Assembly: GCA_031266055.1 (NCBI GenBank)
Contig: JAISBT010000027.1
Location: 1-39,482, forward strand
Reading direction: 5' to 3'
DNA from: Deltaproteobacteria bacterium
GTDB lineage: Bacteria; Desulfobacterota; Desulfovibrionia; Desulfovibrionales; Desulfovibrionaceae
Length of the DNA: 39,482 nt
Shown here: one piece after another, positions 26,013 through 34,255 of the stretch
Layout of the letters: every line of letters starts with the position of its first letter
Numbering within the stretch: position 1 is the stretch's first letter
Translations under genes and position numbers: made by a program
The notes under the pieces: generated by a model
What the model saw: the letters and a program-made list of their open reading frames with translations, nothing else
Told to the model about the DNA's origin: nothing
Databases searched by the model: none

Positions 26013-27053
26013 TCACTCCCCGTCGTCTTCCCCCGCGTACATGTCCAGCATGTCTTCCAATTCCTCCCTGATTTGCCGGCGCAAGCCTTCCGGCTCCAGC
26101 AGAGTCGCGCCGTTGCCGAAGCTGAACACCCAGCCGATGAGTTCATTGCGGTCGGCGGCCCGGAAACGCAGTTCCACCCTGCCGTCGGGCAGAGCGACAA
26201 TTTCCTGATCATCGCTCCAGATACGTTCCTGAATGTATCCGCTGAAGACCTCGTCAAAGACAACGCGGACGGGGAATGCTTCATAGCCGACCAGACCGAA
26301 GGCTACCTGATGTTCAGGCAGGGGCGGGCAGTCCTCCAGAACACGGCGCGTCGGGACGCAGGAACAGATGCGGTGGATTGCCAGGGTCAGCGGATGTTTT
26401 ATTTCCAGCTTGCCCTTGCCTGTGACCAGCCAGCCCTCCGCGTTCAGATTCTCATACTCGGCGGTCAGGCGCAGGGGGACGAACTCGTAGCGTTGCAACG
26501 CGCTGTCGGGAAACTTGTATTCCAGCTCGCGGTATTCCACGGCGCACACCGTATGGGAGGAAATGGCCCCAAGCAGGGTTTCCATGCGGGCTTGAAACGG
26601 CGTGTAATCAATGCGCCCCCAGGACACGCGGGTGGCTTTGGGCAAGGTCGCCTCGCCCCGTTCTTCGGCATGTTCCATCAGGGTGGACACCTTGGCGATG
26701 CCCTCGTCGATGACGCGCTCAATGCCGTCCGGCAGAAGGCGTTGCAGCAGATCCCGGCAGAAGGACAATTTTTCCACCTCATCGCGCGTCAGGCCGATGT
26801 GCGGCGTGCCCGGCAGGATCCTCAACTGGTACCAGCGTCTGCCCCTGGCCCGGCCGCTGCGCTCTATGTCCGTCTCAATTTTCGCCACACCGGAAACTTC
26901 AATGGTTTCCATCATGCGCATGATGGTGGCCTTTGAGCACTCAAACTGCTTTGCCAGTTCCGTGAGCCAGAGCCGTCTGCCGAAAAACAGAAGCCGCGTG
27001 AACAAGAGCAGGGTTTTGTGCGTGGCGGTGGCATCAGTCCATTTTTTCGGCAT
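26013..27053 (-). CDS. WYL-domain transcriptional regulator
   Basis: A 346-residue regulator. An N-terminal winged helix (about 10-65; WLTELAKQFECSKATIMRMMETIE) binds DNA. A WYL-type domain (about 165-260) has EYRELEYKF and YEFVPLRLTAEYENLNAEGWLVTG, where the family W-Y-L reads W-L-V. A WCX-like C-terminal part (about 275-340) follows. WYL domains bind nucleotides or nucleic acids and are common in defence and stress regulators, but no defence gene is next to it. AGGAGG lies about 7 nt before the ATG at 27053. It converges with the XRE gene, and its upstream region is taken up by repeats. A diverged copy of its first bases lies at 27548-27575. Confidence 0.87.
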   Translation of the reverse strand: MPKKWTDATATHKTLLLFTRLLFFGRRLWLTELAKQFECSKATIMRMMETIEVSGVAKIETDIERSGRARGRRWYQLRILPGTPHIGLTRDEVEKLSFCRDLLQRLLPDGIERVIDEGIAKVSTLMEHAEERGEATLPKATRVSWGRIDYTPFQARMETLLGAISSHTVCAVEYRELEYKFPDSALQRYEFVPLRLTAEYENLNAEGWLVTGKGKLEIKHPLTLAIHRICSCVPTRRVLEDCPPLPEHQVAFGLVGYEAFPVRVVFDEVFSGYIQERIWSDDQEIVALPDGRVELRFRAADRNELIGWVFSFGNGATLLEPEGLRRQIREELEDMLDMYAGEDDGE

Positions 27054-27077
27054 GGCGTTTCCCTCCTGTTTCCCTGG

Positions 27078-27321
27078 AGCATTTTGCGCTTGAAATTACC
27101 GCTTGACGGCGAAGTATCGCTGCTGTCTTCATCCGTAGCTTCCTTCGTCGCAACGGCTGAAGCGCGGTAGCCGTTAGCCGGTCTTTCCGGCTTACGGATA
27201 GCGACAGCGGATCGAAGCTTCGCGCTCTGTGTTACCAATTGCTGTCTTCATCCGTAGCTTCCTTCGTCGCAACGGCTGAAACAAGTTCGCCTTGCGATAA
27301 TTTCGCGGCAAGGATTTGCAC
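27078..27321. repeat. Modular structured repeat, copy 3
   Basis: Holds hairpin 1 at 27127-27162, hairpin 2 at 27171-27197 (CCGT-t-AGCCGG / CCGGCT-t-ACGG), GACAGC at 27203, hairpin 1 again at 27246-27280, and the CAAGTTCGCC module at 27283-27321. The arms of hairpin 2 differ from those of the 7.3-kb copy on both sides, so pairing is kept. It lies directly upstream of the WYL gene. Confidence 0.85.
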
Positions 27322-27603
27322 ATTACCACAGCCGGATCCCAGAATCCGAAACGCGCCATATTTTTTTTCGCGTCCGGAAAAAAAAAGAGAGGAGAGCCAG
27401 GACGATGTGGCTCCCCTCCCCTTTTTTTGCGGAATTTTCAGGAAAAGTATGCAATAATCAAGGTTTATCTTGGAGCAATTTAATTTTGAGACGCTCCCTC
27501 CGGCACTACGGCCTGTACCGGAAATTGGCCGAATGAGGGGCTACCTGTTTTCCGGCATGGCGCTTCCCTCCTGTTACCCGGGCCGTACGCCGACAGAGGG
27601 GAA
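27322..27603. other. Noncoding gap with repeat fragments
   Basis: Contains a purine run near 27375-27400. The 5' module of the modular repeat (AATTTAATTTTGAGACGCTCC) recurs at 27477-27504. A stretch at 27548-27575 (CCGGCATGGCGCTTCCCTCCTG) is nearly the same as the WYL gene start at about 27048-27069. No gene is seen. Confidence 0.6.
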
Positions 27604-27936
27604 TCATGCGCCGCGTTCCAGTAATTTACTGTTCACAAGCCTGTTCAGGCTGACCCCGCTTTCCAGCGCTTGGACAGCAAGTTGCCGGTGTATCTCCGGC
27701 GTGGTTCGCACCATGAATTTGCCGGAATATTTTTGCAGGGACAGAGGTTCGGGCGCGGATTCCCCGTTTGCCCGCATATCGGCAACGGTCTGTTCCACGA
27801 GGGATACCATGCCGGCCAAGGCGGCGCTCTGTTCCGCCTCCAACCATGACAGGCTCGGGAACTCGGCGCACAGTCCGACGAATTCCTGATCTTCTTCCGA
27901 CCAGATAACGCGGTATGTATAGTGCTTGGCGTTCAT
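27604..27936 (-). CDS. hicB: HicB-family antitoxin
   Basis: A 110-residue antitoxin. The N-terminal half is the partly degraded RNase H-like HicB fold (YTYRVIWSEEDQEFVGLCAEFPSLSW). The C-terminal part is a ribbon-helix-helix DNA-binding domain (KFMVRTTPEIHRQLAVQALESGVSLNRLVN). It binds and blocks HicA and represses the operon. Its ATG overlaps the hicA stop as ATGA, with AAGGAG about 8 nt upstream inside hicA. Length and both domains are complete. Confidence 0.93.
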   Translation of the reverse strand: MNAKHYTYRVIWSEEDQEFVGLCAEFPSLSWLEAEQSAALAGMVSLVEQTVADMRANGESAPEPLSLQKYSGKFMVRTTPEIHRQLAVQALESGVSLNRLVNSKLLERGA

Positions 27937-28187
27937 TCAGCGCTCTCCTTCAACTTTTCAATGGCGGCGAGAACTTGCCGAACCTGATAGGCTTTCGCCA
28001 TGCCGTTGTCGCCGCGCTGGATATTTACGCGAGGGTCGCCAGTCCACGGCGTCTTGTATACGGCATGGCTTGTCCCCTGTTGACGGGCTTGACCGAAATA
28101 GCGCTCACAGATCTTTGCCAAGTCCGTAAAGCGCACATTGTGCGGAGCCGCCCGCATCGCCGCCAGTATTTTTTCACTCGCGCTCAT
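27933..28187 (-). CDS. hicA: HicA-family mRNA interferase toxin
   Basis: An 84-residue toxin with a dsRBD-like fold. The family core is ILAAMRAAPHNVRFTDLAKICERYFG, then the catalytic His in GTSHAVYKTPW and the closing GKAKAYQV-like VNIQRGDNGMAKAYQVRQVL. HicA cuts mRNA and is neutralised by HicB, encoded immediately after. The ORF track starts at 28208; I prefer the ATG at 28187 because MSASEKIL is the usual N-terminus and AGAGG lies just before it. Confidence 0.92.
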   Translation of the reverse strand: MSASEKILAAMRAAPHNVRFTDLAKICERYFGQARQQGTSHAVYKTPWTGDPRVNIQRGDNGMAKAYQVRQVLAAIEKLKESAE

Positions 28188-28201
28188 GCAACCTCTCATT
28201 G

Positions 28202-28233
28202 GTATCAATAGCGATACTATCAGCCTTAGTCAA
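28202..28233 (-). promoter_or_regulatory. hicAB promoter and operator
   Basis: On the minus strand TTGACT (28228-28233) is followed after 17 bp by TATTGA (28205-28210). The inverted repeat GTATC-6 nt-GATAC (28202-28217) overlaps the -10 and lies 15 bp before the hicA start, a fitting site for HicB autorepression. Confidence 0.6.
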
Positions 28234-28653
<420 letters not shown>

Positions 28654-28710
28654 CATCAACTCCGACATATAACGCGCCCGTCGTAAGACACAGCGCGGTT
28701 TTTCCGTTTC

Positions 28711-28747
28711 AAAGCGGTTCCGCTACCATTGGTAGCGGGGCCGCTTT
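28711..28747 (+). terminator. Terminator-like hairpin upstream of glf
   Basis: AAAGCGG-tt-CCGCTACC-att-GGTAGCGG-gg-CCGCTTT, perfect except for one 2x2 internal loop, followed by TTGG. It lies between the microsatellite and glf, so it would stop transcripts that come from the (CA)n side, or act as an attenuator. Confidence 0.6.
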
Positions 28748-28776
28748 TTGGCGTTTTATTTCCTTTTTACAGATTT

Positions 28777-28881
28777 CCGCAGGGAAAAGTAAACTTTTCC
28801 CTGCGGAGGATCGTCAACCGAAAAACGTGGTTTTCGGTTGACTCTCGCCGCTTCGCGGCTACATCAGCCGGACGGCTGATG
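28777..28881. repeat. Row of four hairpins upstream of glf
   Basis: In order: CCGCAGGGAAAAGT-aa-ACTTTTCCCTGCGG (28777-28806), GTCAACCGAAAA-acgtgg-TTTTCGGTTGAC (28813-28842), GCCGC-ttc-GCGGC (28847-28859) and CATCAGCC-ggac-GGCTGATG (28862-28881). All stems are perfect. The flanks (TTTACAGATTTCCGCA before, CAGATTTCCATGCG after) resemble the single hairpin at 7631-7660, so the array may have grown inside a copy of that unit. Confidence 0.85.
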
Positions 28882-28978
28882 TTCAGATTTCCATGCGTAA
28901 ATTTGTAACGGGCTGGAATACACCACAAAAACTTGCTGATGGAGAATCAGGGCAGGCTGTACGATTGAATGAGGAAGC

Positions 28979-30121
28979 ATGATGGCGCGGGTGCTTATTG
29001 TAGGCGCGGGTTTTTTCGGCTCTGTTTTGGCCGAACGAATAGCGGAAGATGCGGGCCTGCCGGTAACGGTGATTGACCGCAGAGAGCATGTCGGCGGCAA
29101 TTGTTGGTCGGAAGTGGACCGGTCGACCGGAGTGGAATTTCACAAGTATGGGTCGCATATATTCCATACTTCCAGCGAGGAAGTGTGGAAATACGTTTCC
29201 CGGTTCACCGCTTTTAACGAGTACCGCCATGTGGTGTGGACGACATTTCAGAATCGCGTGTACTCCATGCCAATCAACCTTGGCACCATCAATGCTTACT
29301 ACGGAAAGAACCTGTCGCCCTCTGAAGCGCACGCCTTCATTCAGGAAGAACTGGGCAGGGAAAATATTTCACAACCGCACAACCTGGAAGAAAAAGCGGT
29401 TTCCCTTATCGGACGGCCGCTATATGAGGCCTTCATCCGGGAATACACCATAAAGCAGTGGAGCAAAGAGCCTGTGGAGCTCCCGGCTGATATCATCACC
29501 CGCCTGCCGGTGCGCTTCAGTTATAACAACAGGTATTTTTTCGATACTTATGAAGGGATCCCCCTTGAAGGTTACGGTAAACTTTTTGAGCGTCTCCTGG
29601 CACACGATAAAATTACCGTGCGTCTTGGAACGGACTACGCCGATATGGCACAAAGCGCGCCGCCCCGGGATACGTTAATCATCTGGACAGGGGCTATTGA
29701 CGCGTTTTTTGACTATGCGCTCGGTCAACTGGAATGGCGCACAATGGATTTTGAGGAGCAACGTTTTGATTTGCCGGACTTCCAGGGCGCCACTGTCATG
29801 AACTATGCCGATGCCGCGGTGCCGTACACGCGCATACATGAATTCAAGCATTACCACCCGGAGCGTGAAGACACCGGCAAGACCCTTATCTTCAAGGAAT
29901 ATTCGCGCTTCGCCCAACGTGGCGACGAGCCGTACTACCCGGTGGATACCCGGGCCAACCGGGAACTTTTTGCGCGTTACCAGGATCTTGCGCGCACCCG
30001 GGCCGCTAATGTCATTTTCGGCGGCAGGCTCGGAAATTATAAGTATTATGATATGGACGACGCTATTATGGCCGCTCTTGCTTGTTATCGTGATGTTGTT
30101 GTTCCGCGTTTGCGGGCATGA
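28979..30121 (+). CDS. glf: UDP-galactopyranose mutase
   Basis: A 380-residue flavoenzyme that converts UDP-galactopyranose to UDP-galactofuranose in the cytoplasm. The N-terminal FAD loop is VLIVGAGFFGSVLAERIA, then IDRREHVGGNCW; HKYGSHIFHTSSEEVW, FIREYTIKQWSKEP, RLPVRFSYNNRYF and YHPEREDTGKTLIFKEYSR are further family blocks, with the closing GRLGNYKYYDMDDAI. The complete length is normal. GAGGAAGC precedes ATGATG, so the start could be 28979 or 28982. It is the first gene of the glycan operon; its stop overlaps the next start as ATGA. It shows that the glycan contains galactofuranose. Confidence 0.97.
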   Translation: MMARVLIVGAGFFGSVLAERIAEDAGLPVTVIDRREHVGGNCWSEVDRSTGVEFHKYGSHIFHTSSEEVWKYVSRFTAFNEYRHVVWTTFQNRVYSMPINLGTINAYYGKNLSPSEAHAFIQEELGRENISQPHNLEEKAVSLIGRPLYEAFIREYTIKQWSKEPVELPADIITRLPVRFSYNNRYFFDTYEGIPLEGYGKLFERLLAHDKITVRLGTDYADMAQSAPPRDTLIIWTGAIDAFFDYALGQLEWRTMDFEEQRFDLPDFQGATVMNYADAAVPYTRIHEFKHYHPEREDTGKTLIFKEYSRFAQRGDEPYYPVDTRANRELFARYQDLARTRAANVIFGGRLGNYKYYDMDDAIMAALACYRDVVVPRLRA

Positions 30122-30888
30122 ATATGCCGGACTGCGCCATTGTTGTTGCGACGCACAAGCCATACTGGATGCCGTCCGCCCCGATGTATCTGCCTCTGCA
30201 TGTGGGAGCCGCGGGCAAAGCGGATATCGGTTTTACCCGCGATGATGCCGCGCCCTCCATATCGGAAAAAAACCCGTGGTATTGCGAGGTGAGCGGCATG
30301 TACTGGGCCTGGAAGCATCTGGAGGCCGCGTATGTGGGGCTGGCGCAGTACAGGCGGCATTTCTCGCTGCAGCATTTTGTCTTCGGGACGGCAGCCAGGA
30401 AAAAAGCGGTTATCGGCAGCGAAGAGTTGGCTGGACTTTTGAAACAGGATGCGGTGCTGCTGCCCTCCCGCCGCCATTATTTCATAGAAAGCCGCAAACA
30501 GCAGTTTGCAAATGCTCATGGCGCGGAAAGTCTGGCTGCGCTGGAACATGCCTTGCGCACGGAGAATCCGGGATATCTGCCTGCCTACGCAAAGAGCATG
30601 GAGCGCACCTGGGGGCATATCTATAATATGTTTATTATGCGCAGGGATATTTTTCATGCTTACTGCACCTGGCTTTTCCCTGTCCTGGAACTGATGGAGG
30701 CCAAGCTGCTGCAACGCTTGGGCGTTTTACCGCCGCGCATTATAGGTTTTGCCGCAGAGCGTCTGCTGGACGTATGGCTTTTGCACAATCGCGTAGCGTA
30801 TGCCGAAATTGGTTATGTGACGCTGGAACCGGTGAACTGGCCGAAAAAAATTTGCGGGTTTTTAATGCGCAAGTTCAGAACATTTTAA
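30118..30888 (+). CDS. DUF4422 family glycosyltransferase
   Basis: A 256-residue protein of the DUF4422 family, found in capsule, O-antigen and exopolysaccharide loci and believed to be glycosyltransferases. Traits are the opening IVVATHKPYWMP, the central NPWYCEVSGMYWAWKHLE and VGLAQYRRHF, and MERTWGHIYNMFIMRRDIF with the late RIIGFAAERLLDVWL. No signal peptide or TM helix, so cytoplasmic or membrane-associated. Its start overlaps the glf stop as ATGA. A genome pattern of glf beside DUF4422 suggests it may use UDP-galactofuranose (inference). Its stop lies inside a copy of the AGAGC-type hairpin. Confidence 0.85.
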   Translation: MNMPDCAIVVATHKPYWMPSAPMYLPLHVGAAGKADIGFTRDDAAPSISEKNPWYCEVSGMYWAWKHLEAAYVGLAQYRRHFSLQHFVFGTAARKKAVIGSEELAGLLKQDAVLLPSRRHYFIESRKQQFANAHGAESLAALEHALRTENPGYLPAYAKSMERTWGHIYNMFIMRRDIFHAYCTWLFPVLELMEAKLLQRLGVLPPRIIGFAAERLLDVWLLHNRVAYAEIGYVTLEPVNWPKKICGFLMRKFRTF

Positions 30889-30910
30889 CATTGAACATGT
30901 TGCAATGTTC
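30878..30910 (-). repeat. AGAGC-type hairpin repeat, copy 5 (inverse)
   Basis: Read on the minus strand it is GAACATTGCAACATGTTC-AATGTTAAAATGTTC, which matches the GAGCATTTCAACATTTTC hairpin of the other copies. The outer arms are GAACATT/AATGTTC instead of GAGCATT/AATGCTC, again keeping pairs. It covers the end of the DUF4422 gene and the start of the short gap before the YhcH-like gene. Confidence 0.7.
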
Positions 30911-30943
30911 CAAATTGTATTTTTCTCAGATCAGGAAGGCATC

Positions 30944-31402
30944 ATGATTTTCGACAAACTGGATAACCTCGAAAAATACGCTGAAATATTCGCGCAAGCC
31001 GCTGCGGTTATCCGGCGCTGTTCAGCCGCGACGCCTTGCGGCCGTATTGACATCGACGGCGACGGCCTTTTTGCCAAAGTTGAAGAGTATCAGACCAAAC
31101 TGCCGGAAGAAGGCCTTTTTGAATCGCACTTACAGTATATTGACGTACAGTCATGTTTGTCCGGCGCGGAGGGCATGCATTTTCTGGATATTTCCGAATG
31201 TAATGCCGTCAAATCCGATTGCAACAACGACTATATAGTCCATACCCCCAAGACTGGTTGCCATAACTACATTGTCGTCCACCCCGGGGAGGCTGTTGTT
31301 TTTTTTCCGCAGGATGCCCACCGGCCTCAAATGCGCACCTATCGAGGCCCGGAAACCATTAAAAAAATAGTAGTGAAAATAAAATGCCCCACCCCAAATT
31401 GA
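30944..31402 (+). CDS. YhcH/YjgK/YiaL family protein (NanQ-like sugar anomerase)
   Basis: A 152-residue cupin-fold protein. Known members include NanQ (YhcH), which opens and swaps anomers of N-acetylneuraminate, and the EbgC beta-subunit. The family core is SHLQYIDVQ (family E.H..YIDIQ) and GEAVVFFPQDAHRPQM, which holds metal-binding His residues. The ATG at 30944 has AGGAAGG upstream; the ORF track start at 30905 lies in repeat DNA. It overlaps the next gene (cytidylyltransferase-SIS) by 19 nt. In a biosynthetic locus it may supply the right anomer for CMP activation (inference), since cytidylyltransferases of the sialic type need the beta form. Confidence 0.85.
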   Translation: MIFDKLDNLEKYAEIFAQAAAVIRRCSAATPCGRIDIDGDGLFAKVEEYQTKLPEEGLFESHLQYIDVQSCLSGAEGMHFLDISECNAVKSDCNNDYIVHTPKTGCHNYIVVHPGEAVVFFPQDAHRPQMRTYRGPETIKKIVVKIKCPTPN

Positions 31403-32712
31403 TTGCCATGATCCCGGCCCGCATGGGCTCCAAAAGAATACCGCAAAAAAACATCCGTTATATCGACGGTAAGCCCCTCATTGCGCACGCCATTGAACTG
31501 GCCGTCAATTCCATGTGTTTTGAATCGGTCTGGGTAAACAGCGAGGATACAGTTTTGGGAGAAATCGCCGTGGCGCTGGGAGCCGAATTTCACAAGCGCC
31601 CGCCGGAACTGGCTACTGACGCGGCCACCAATAGAGAATTCACGGAAGAGTTCCTCCAAAAACACGAATGCGATTATGTGGTAATGGTCAACACCACCTC
31701 GCCGACGCTGCGTTTGGGCTCTTTGCGGAATTTTTGCGAACTGGTCCGGCAGGGGCAGTATGACACAATCTTGACTACCGTCGGGGAACAGGCGGAAACT
31801 TTTTACGAATACAAGCCGCTGAATTTTTCTTTGAAAGAAAAAGTAAACTCGCAGCTTTTGACTCCTGTTGAAAAAGTCGTCTGGGCCATGACTGCCTGGC
31901 GGCGCGAAACCTTCCTGGAAATGCAGGCCAAGGGGCAAAACCCGATTTTCGGCGGCAAGCTTACGACCTTCAATGTGCCGAAAGACGAATCCTGCGACCT
32001 GGACACGGAAGAAGACTGGAAAATAGCTGACGGAATCCTGCGTTCCCGCTCCTTGCACCTGGTGCCGCAGTATTACAGCCACGCCACCAAGGCCAACCCC
32101 AACGATTTGGGCAGTACGCCCGGCAGCTTCAGCGATTATGTCGATTACGTCAAGAACGGCCTGGATAAAATGCTGGTGCTGGACAGCGCGGGCAAACAGG
32201 TGGATCGCGATGCCGGCATCCGGGAATGGGCCTGCCTGACGCTTGATGTCTATAGAAAGAACGGCAAGGTATTTTTCGCCGGCAATGGCGCAAGCGCCAC
32301 CATGGCCGAGCATATGAGCGCCGACTTGTACAAAAACGGCAACATTCAGACCGTCAGTTGCGCGGAAACGGCCTACCTTACCGCCATCGGCAACGACCTT
32401 GATTTCGCGGAGATTTTTGCTTTTAAAATCAAAAAATCATACACGGAAGACGATCTGCTCATTACGATTTCAAGCTCCGGAAACTCGGAGAACATTGTCC
32501 GGGCCATTGAGGAAGCCAAGGCTAAAAACGGGCGGGTTGTCACCCTGTCCGGGTTCAAGTACTCCAACAAATCACTGCAGCACGGCGATCTGAATTTTTT
32601 CGTCCCCAGCCTGACCTACGGAGCGGTCGAAGTGGCCCACTCCGGAATTTTGCACTGCTGGCTGGATCAATACATGCTCATGTTCAATGCGTATAACGCC
32701 ACAATCAAATGA
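31384..32712 (+). CDS. Fusion: CMP-sugar (acylneuraminate-type) cytidylyltransferase + SIS sugar-phosphate isomerase
   Basis: A 442-residue two-domain protein. Residues 5-230 are a NeuA/KdsB-like cytidylyltransferase: AMIPARMGSKRIPQKNI is the CTP loop, with SVWVNSEDTVLGE, KRPPELATD and a C-terminal DLDTEEDW. Residues about 255-440 are a SIS domain of the GmhA/KdsD kind: FFAGNGASATMAEHMSADL and LITISSSGNSENIVRAIE. It should activate a sugar acid with CTP and isomerise a sugar phosphate. Family members are usually separate; the fusion suggests that the two steps handle related molecules. It overlaps the gene before it by 19 nt and the second SIS gene as ATGA. No NeuB/KdsA condensing enzyme is in view, so the substrate is unclear. 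Confidence 0.88.
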   Translation: MPHPKLIAMIPARMGSKRIPQKNIRYIDGKPLIAHAIELAVNSMCFESVWVNSEDTVLGEIAVALGAEFHKRPPELATDAATNREFTEEFLQKHECDYVVMVNTTSPTLRLGSLRNFCELVRQGQYDTILTTVGEQAETFYEYKPLNFSLKEKVNSQLLTPVEKVVWAMTAWRRETFLEMQAKGQNPIFGGKLTTFNVPKDESCDLDTEEDWKIADGILRSRSLHLVPQYYSHATKANPNDLGSTPGSFSDYVDYVKNGLDKMLVLDSAGKQVDRDAGIREWACLTLDVYRKNGKVFFAGNGASATMAEHMSADLYKNGNIQTVSCAETAYLTAIGNDLDFAEIFAFKIKKSYTEDDLLITISSSGNSENIVRAIEEAKAKNGRVVTLSGFKYSNKSLQHGDLNFFVPSLTYGAVEVAHSGILHCWLDQYMLMFNAYNATIK

Positions 32713-33347
32713 TGGAACAGGATTTTTACGAAACCTTTCTCCAGCGGATCCGGTTTGCGTTAGATGCTGTTTCATACACTGAAAAGGCGCCTGACAACGC
32801 CGACGCTGTTGCGGCGTTCACGCCTTCCGAGGGACTGGAACGCTTGTGCGCCGTAACCCATGCCGCGGCCGGAGCCGGAGGGCGCGTCTTTATTCTCGGC
32901 AATGGAGCCAGCAACGCTCTGGCGGCGGCCATTGCCCTGGAATTTGCGCTGAACGCCTCGGTTGACGCGGTTTCCTTCACCTCTTCGGCTTATCTGACCG
33001 CCGTCAATAATGATGACGGCGGAGCCAGCCTGTTTACCCGCGCTCTACAGTGCGCCCTGCGCCCCGCGGATCTGCTGGTGGCGATATCATCATCCGGCAA
33101 ATCCCCGAACATTCTCAGCGCCATCGCCCTGGCGGCCGCGCGGGGCTGCCGTATTGCCACCTTCAGCGCCATGCGGGAGGACAACCCCGCGCGCCTGAGC
33201 GGCGGCATGAATTTTTACGTGCCTATCAGCACTTACAGCGGCGCTGAAACCGCGCACTATGCCTTGCTGCAAATGTGGCACGAGCGATATATGGCCGCCT
33301 ATTTGCCGGAGCGGCTCCCTGAAAAGTATGAAAACCGCCGAAATTGA
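32709..33347 (+). CDS. SIS-domain sugar-phosphate isomerase-like protein
   Basis: A 212-residue single SIS domain protein. GGRVFILGNGASNALAAAIALEFAL and LLVAISSSGKSPNILSAIALAA are the phosphosugar-binding loops, and TYSGAETAHYALLQMWHERY ends the domain. It resembles the SIS half of the fusion gene directly upstream but is clearly diverged. GmhA-type SIS proteins work as tetramers, so it may form mixed complexes with the fusion protein (inference). Its start overlaps the fusion gene as ATGA. In the aligned loop it has NALAAAIALE where the fusion protein has TMAEHMSADL, so an acid and His of the active-site helix differ and it may be regulatory rather than catalytic. Confidence 0.85.
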   Translation: MMEQDFYETFLQRIRFALDAVSYTEKAPDNADAVAAFTPSEGLERLCAVTHAAAGAGGRVFILGNGASNALAAAIALEFALNASVDAVSFTSSAYLTAVNNDDGGASLFTRALQCALRPADLLVAISSSGKSPNILSAIALAAARGCRIATFSAMREDNPARLSGGMNFYVPISTYSGAETAHYALLQMWHERYMAAYLPERLPEKYENRRN

Positions 33348-33358
33348 CGAGGTAAAGC

Positions 33359-34255
33359 ATGAGAGTTGTTGTAGGATCGTCTTCGTTCGGGCAGGCTTCC
33401 GCCCTGCCCGGTGAACTGCTGGCCTCCAGGGGGATGGAAGTTGTGCCCAACCCCTTTGGCCGCAAACTGACCGAGGACGAAACCCTTGTCTTTTTGCAAG
33501 GGGCCGACGGGCTGCTGGCCGGACTGGAGCCGCTCAACGCGCGGGTGCTGGCGGCCCATGCCGGGAAGCTGAAAGCCATTGCGCGCATCGGCATCGGCAT
33601 GGACAACGTGGATCAGGAAGCTGCGGCCAGATTGGGCATAGCCGTTTCCAACACGCCGGACGCCCCCACCGGGGCGGTTGCCGAAATGACCCTGGCGGCC
33701 GTCTTCGCACTCTGCCGCGGACTGCATACGCAAAACGCCGCGCTCCACGCCGGAACCTGGAAAAATGTTCTGGGCCGTTCGTTGCGCGACCTGTCTTTTT
33801 TAATCGTCGGTTATGGCAGGATTGGCAAAAGCGTTCAGGCCGCCCTCAAGCCGTTTGCTTCGGAAATTTCCGTGTACGATCCCTTTCAGCCGGATATTTC
33901 GGTGAAATCCTTGCCTGATGCCCTGGCCGTGGCGGATGTGGTTACTTTACACGCCAGCGGCCGGGAGATGATTATAGACCGGGAAAACATCAAGCGCATG
34001 AAGCCCGGAGCCATGCTTTTAAACTGCGGCCGGGGCGGCCAGGTGGACGAAGAGGCCCTGGCCGAGGCCCTGCAAAGCGGACACCTGAGCGGCTGCTGGC
34101 TGGATGTTTTCAGCGACGAGCCATACTCCGGCCGACTTTGCCAATGCGAAACCGCTCTCCTGACGCCCCATGCTTCCACCTGTACGGAAAAATGCAGGGG
34201 CGACATGGAAATGCAAGCGGTGCGGAATATTTTGAGGGATTTGCATGTGGAGTGA
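33359..34255 (+). CDS. D-isomer 2-hydroxyacid dehydrogenase (phosphoglycerate dehydrogenase-like)
   Basis: A 298-residue NAD-dependent dehydrogenase of the SerA/GyaR family, without the C-terminal ACT domain of housekeeping SerA. The Rossmann loop is VGYGRIGKSV. The catalytic set is Arg in NCGRGGQVDEE, Glu in FSDEPYSG and His in LTPHAST. The substrate-side loop ARIGIGMDNVD and GAVAEMTLAAVFALCR are also typical. It should interconvert a 2-hydroxy acid and a 2-keto acid, perhaps a sugar acid or phosphoglycerate. GAGGTAAAGC precedes the ATG. It overlaps the IMPase gene by 11 nt. In this operon a role in making a non-standard acid for CMP/CDP activation is plausible (inference). Confidence 0.9.
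   Translation: MRVVVGSSSFGQASALPGELLASRGMEVVPNPFGRKLTEDETLVFLQGADGLLAGLEPLNARVLAAHAGKLKAIARIGIGMDNVDQEAAARLGIAVSNTPDAPTGAVAEMTLAAVFALCRGLHTQNAALHAGTWKNVLGRSLRDLSFLIVGYGRIGKSVQAALKPFASEISVYDPFQPDISVKSLPDALAVADVVTLHASGREMIIDRENIKRMKPGAMLLNCGRGGQVDEEALAEALQSGHLSGCWLDVFSDEPYSGRLCQCETALLTPHASTCTEKCRGDMEMQAVRNILRDLHVE

Noticed and set aside
26013-28208. Defence island around the WYL regulator and hicAB
   Set aside because: WYL and toxin-antitoxin genes often mark defence regions, but no effector, nuclease or restriction gene is present.
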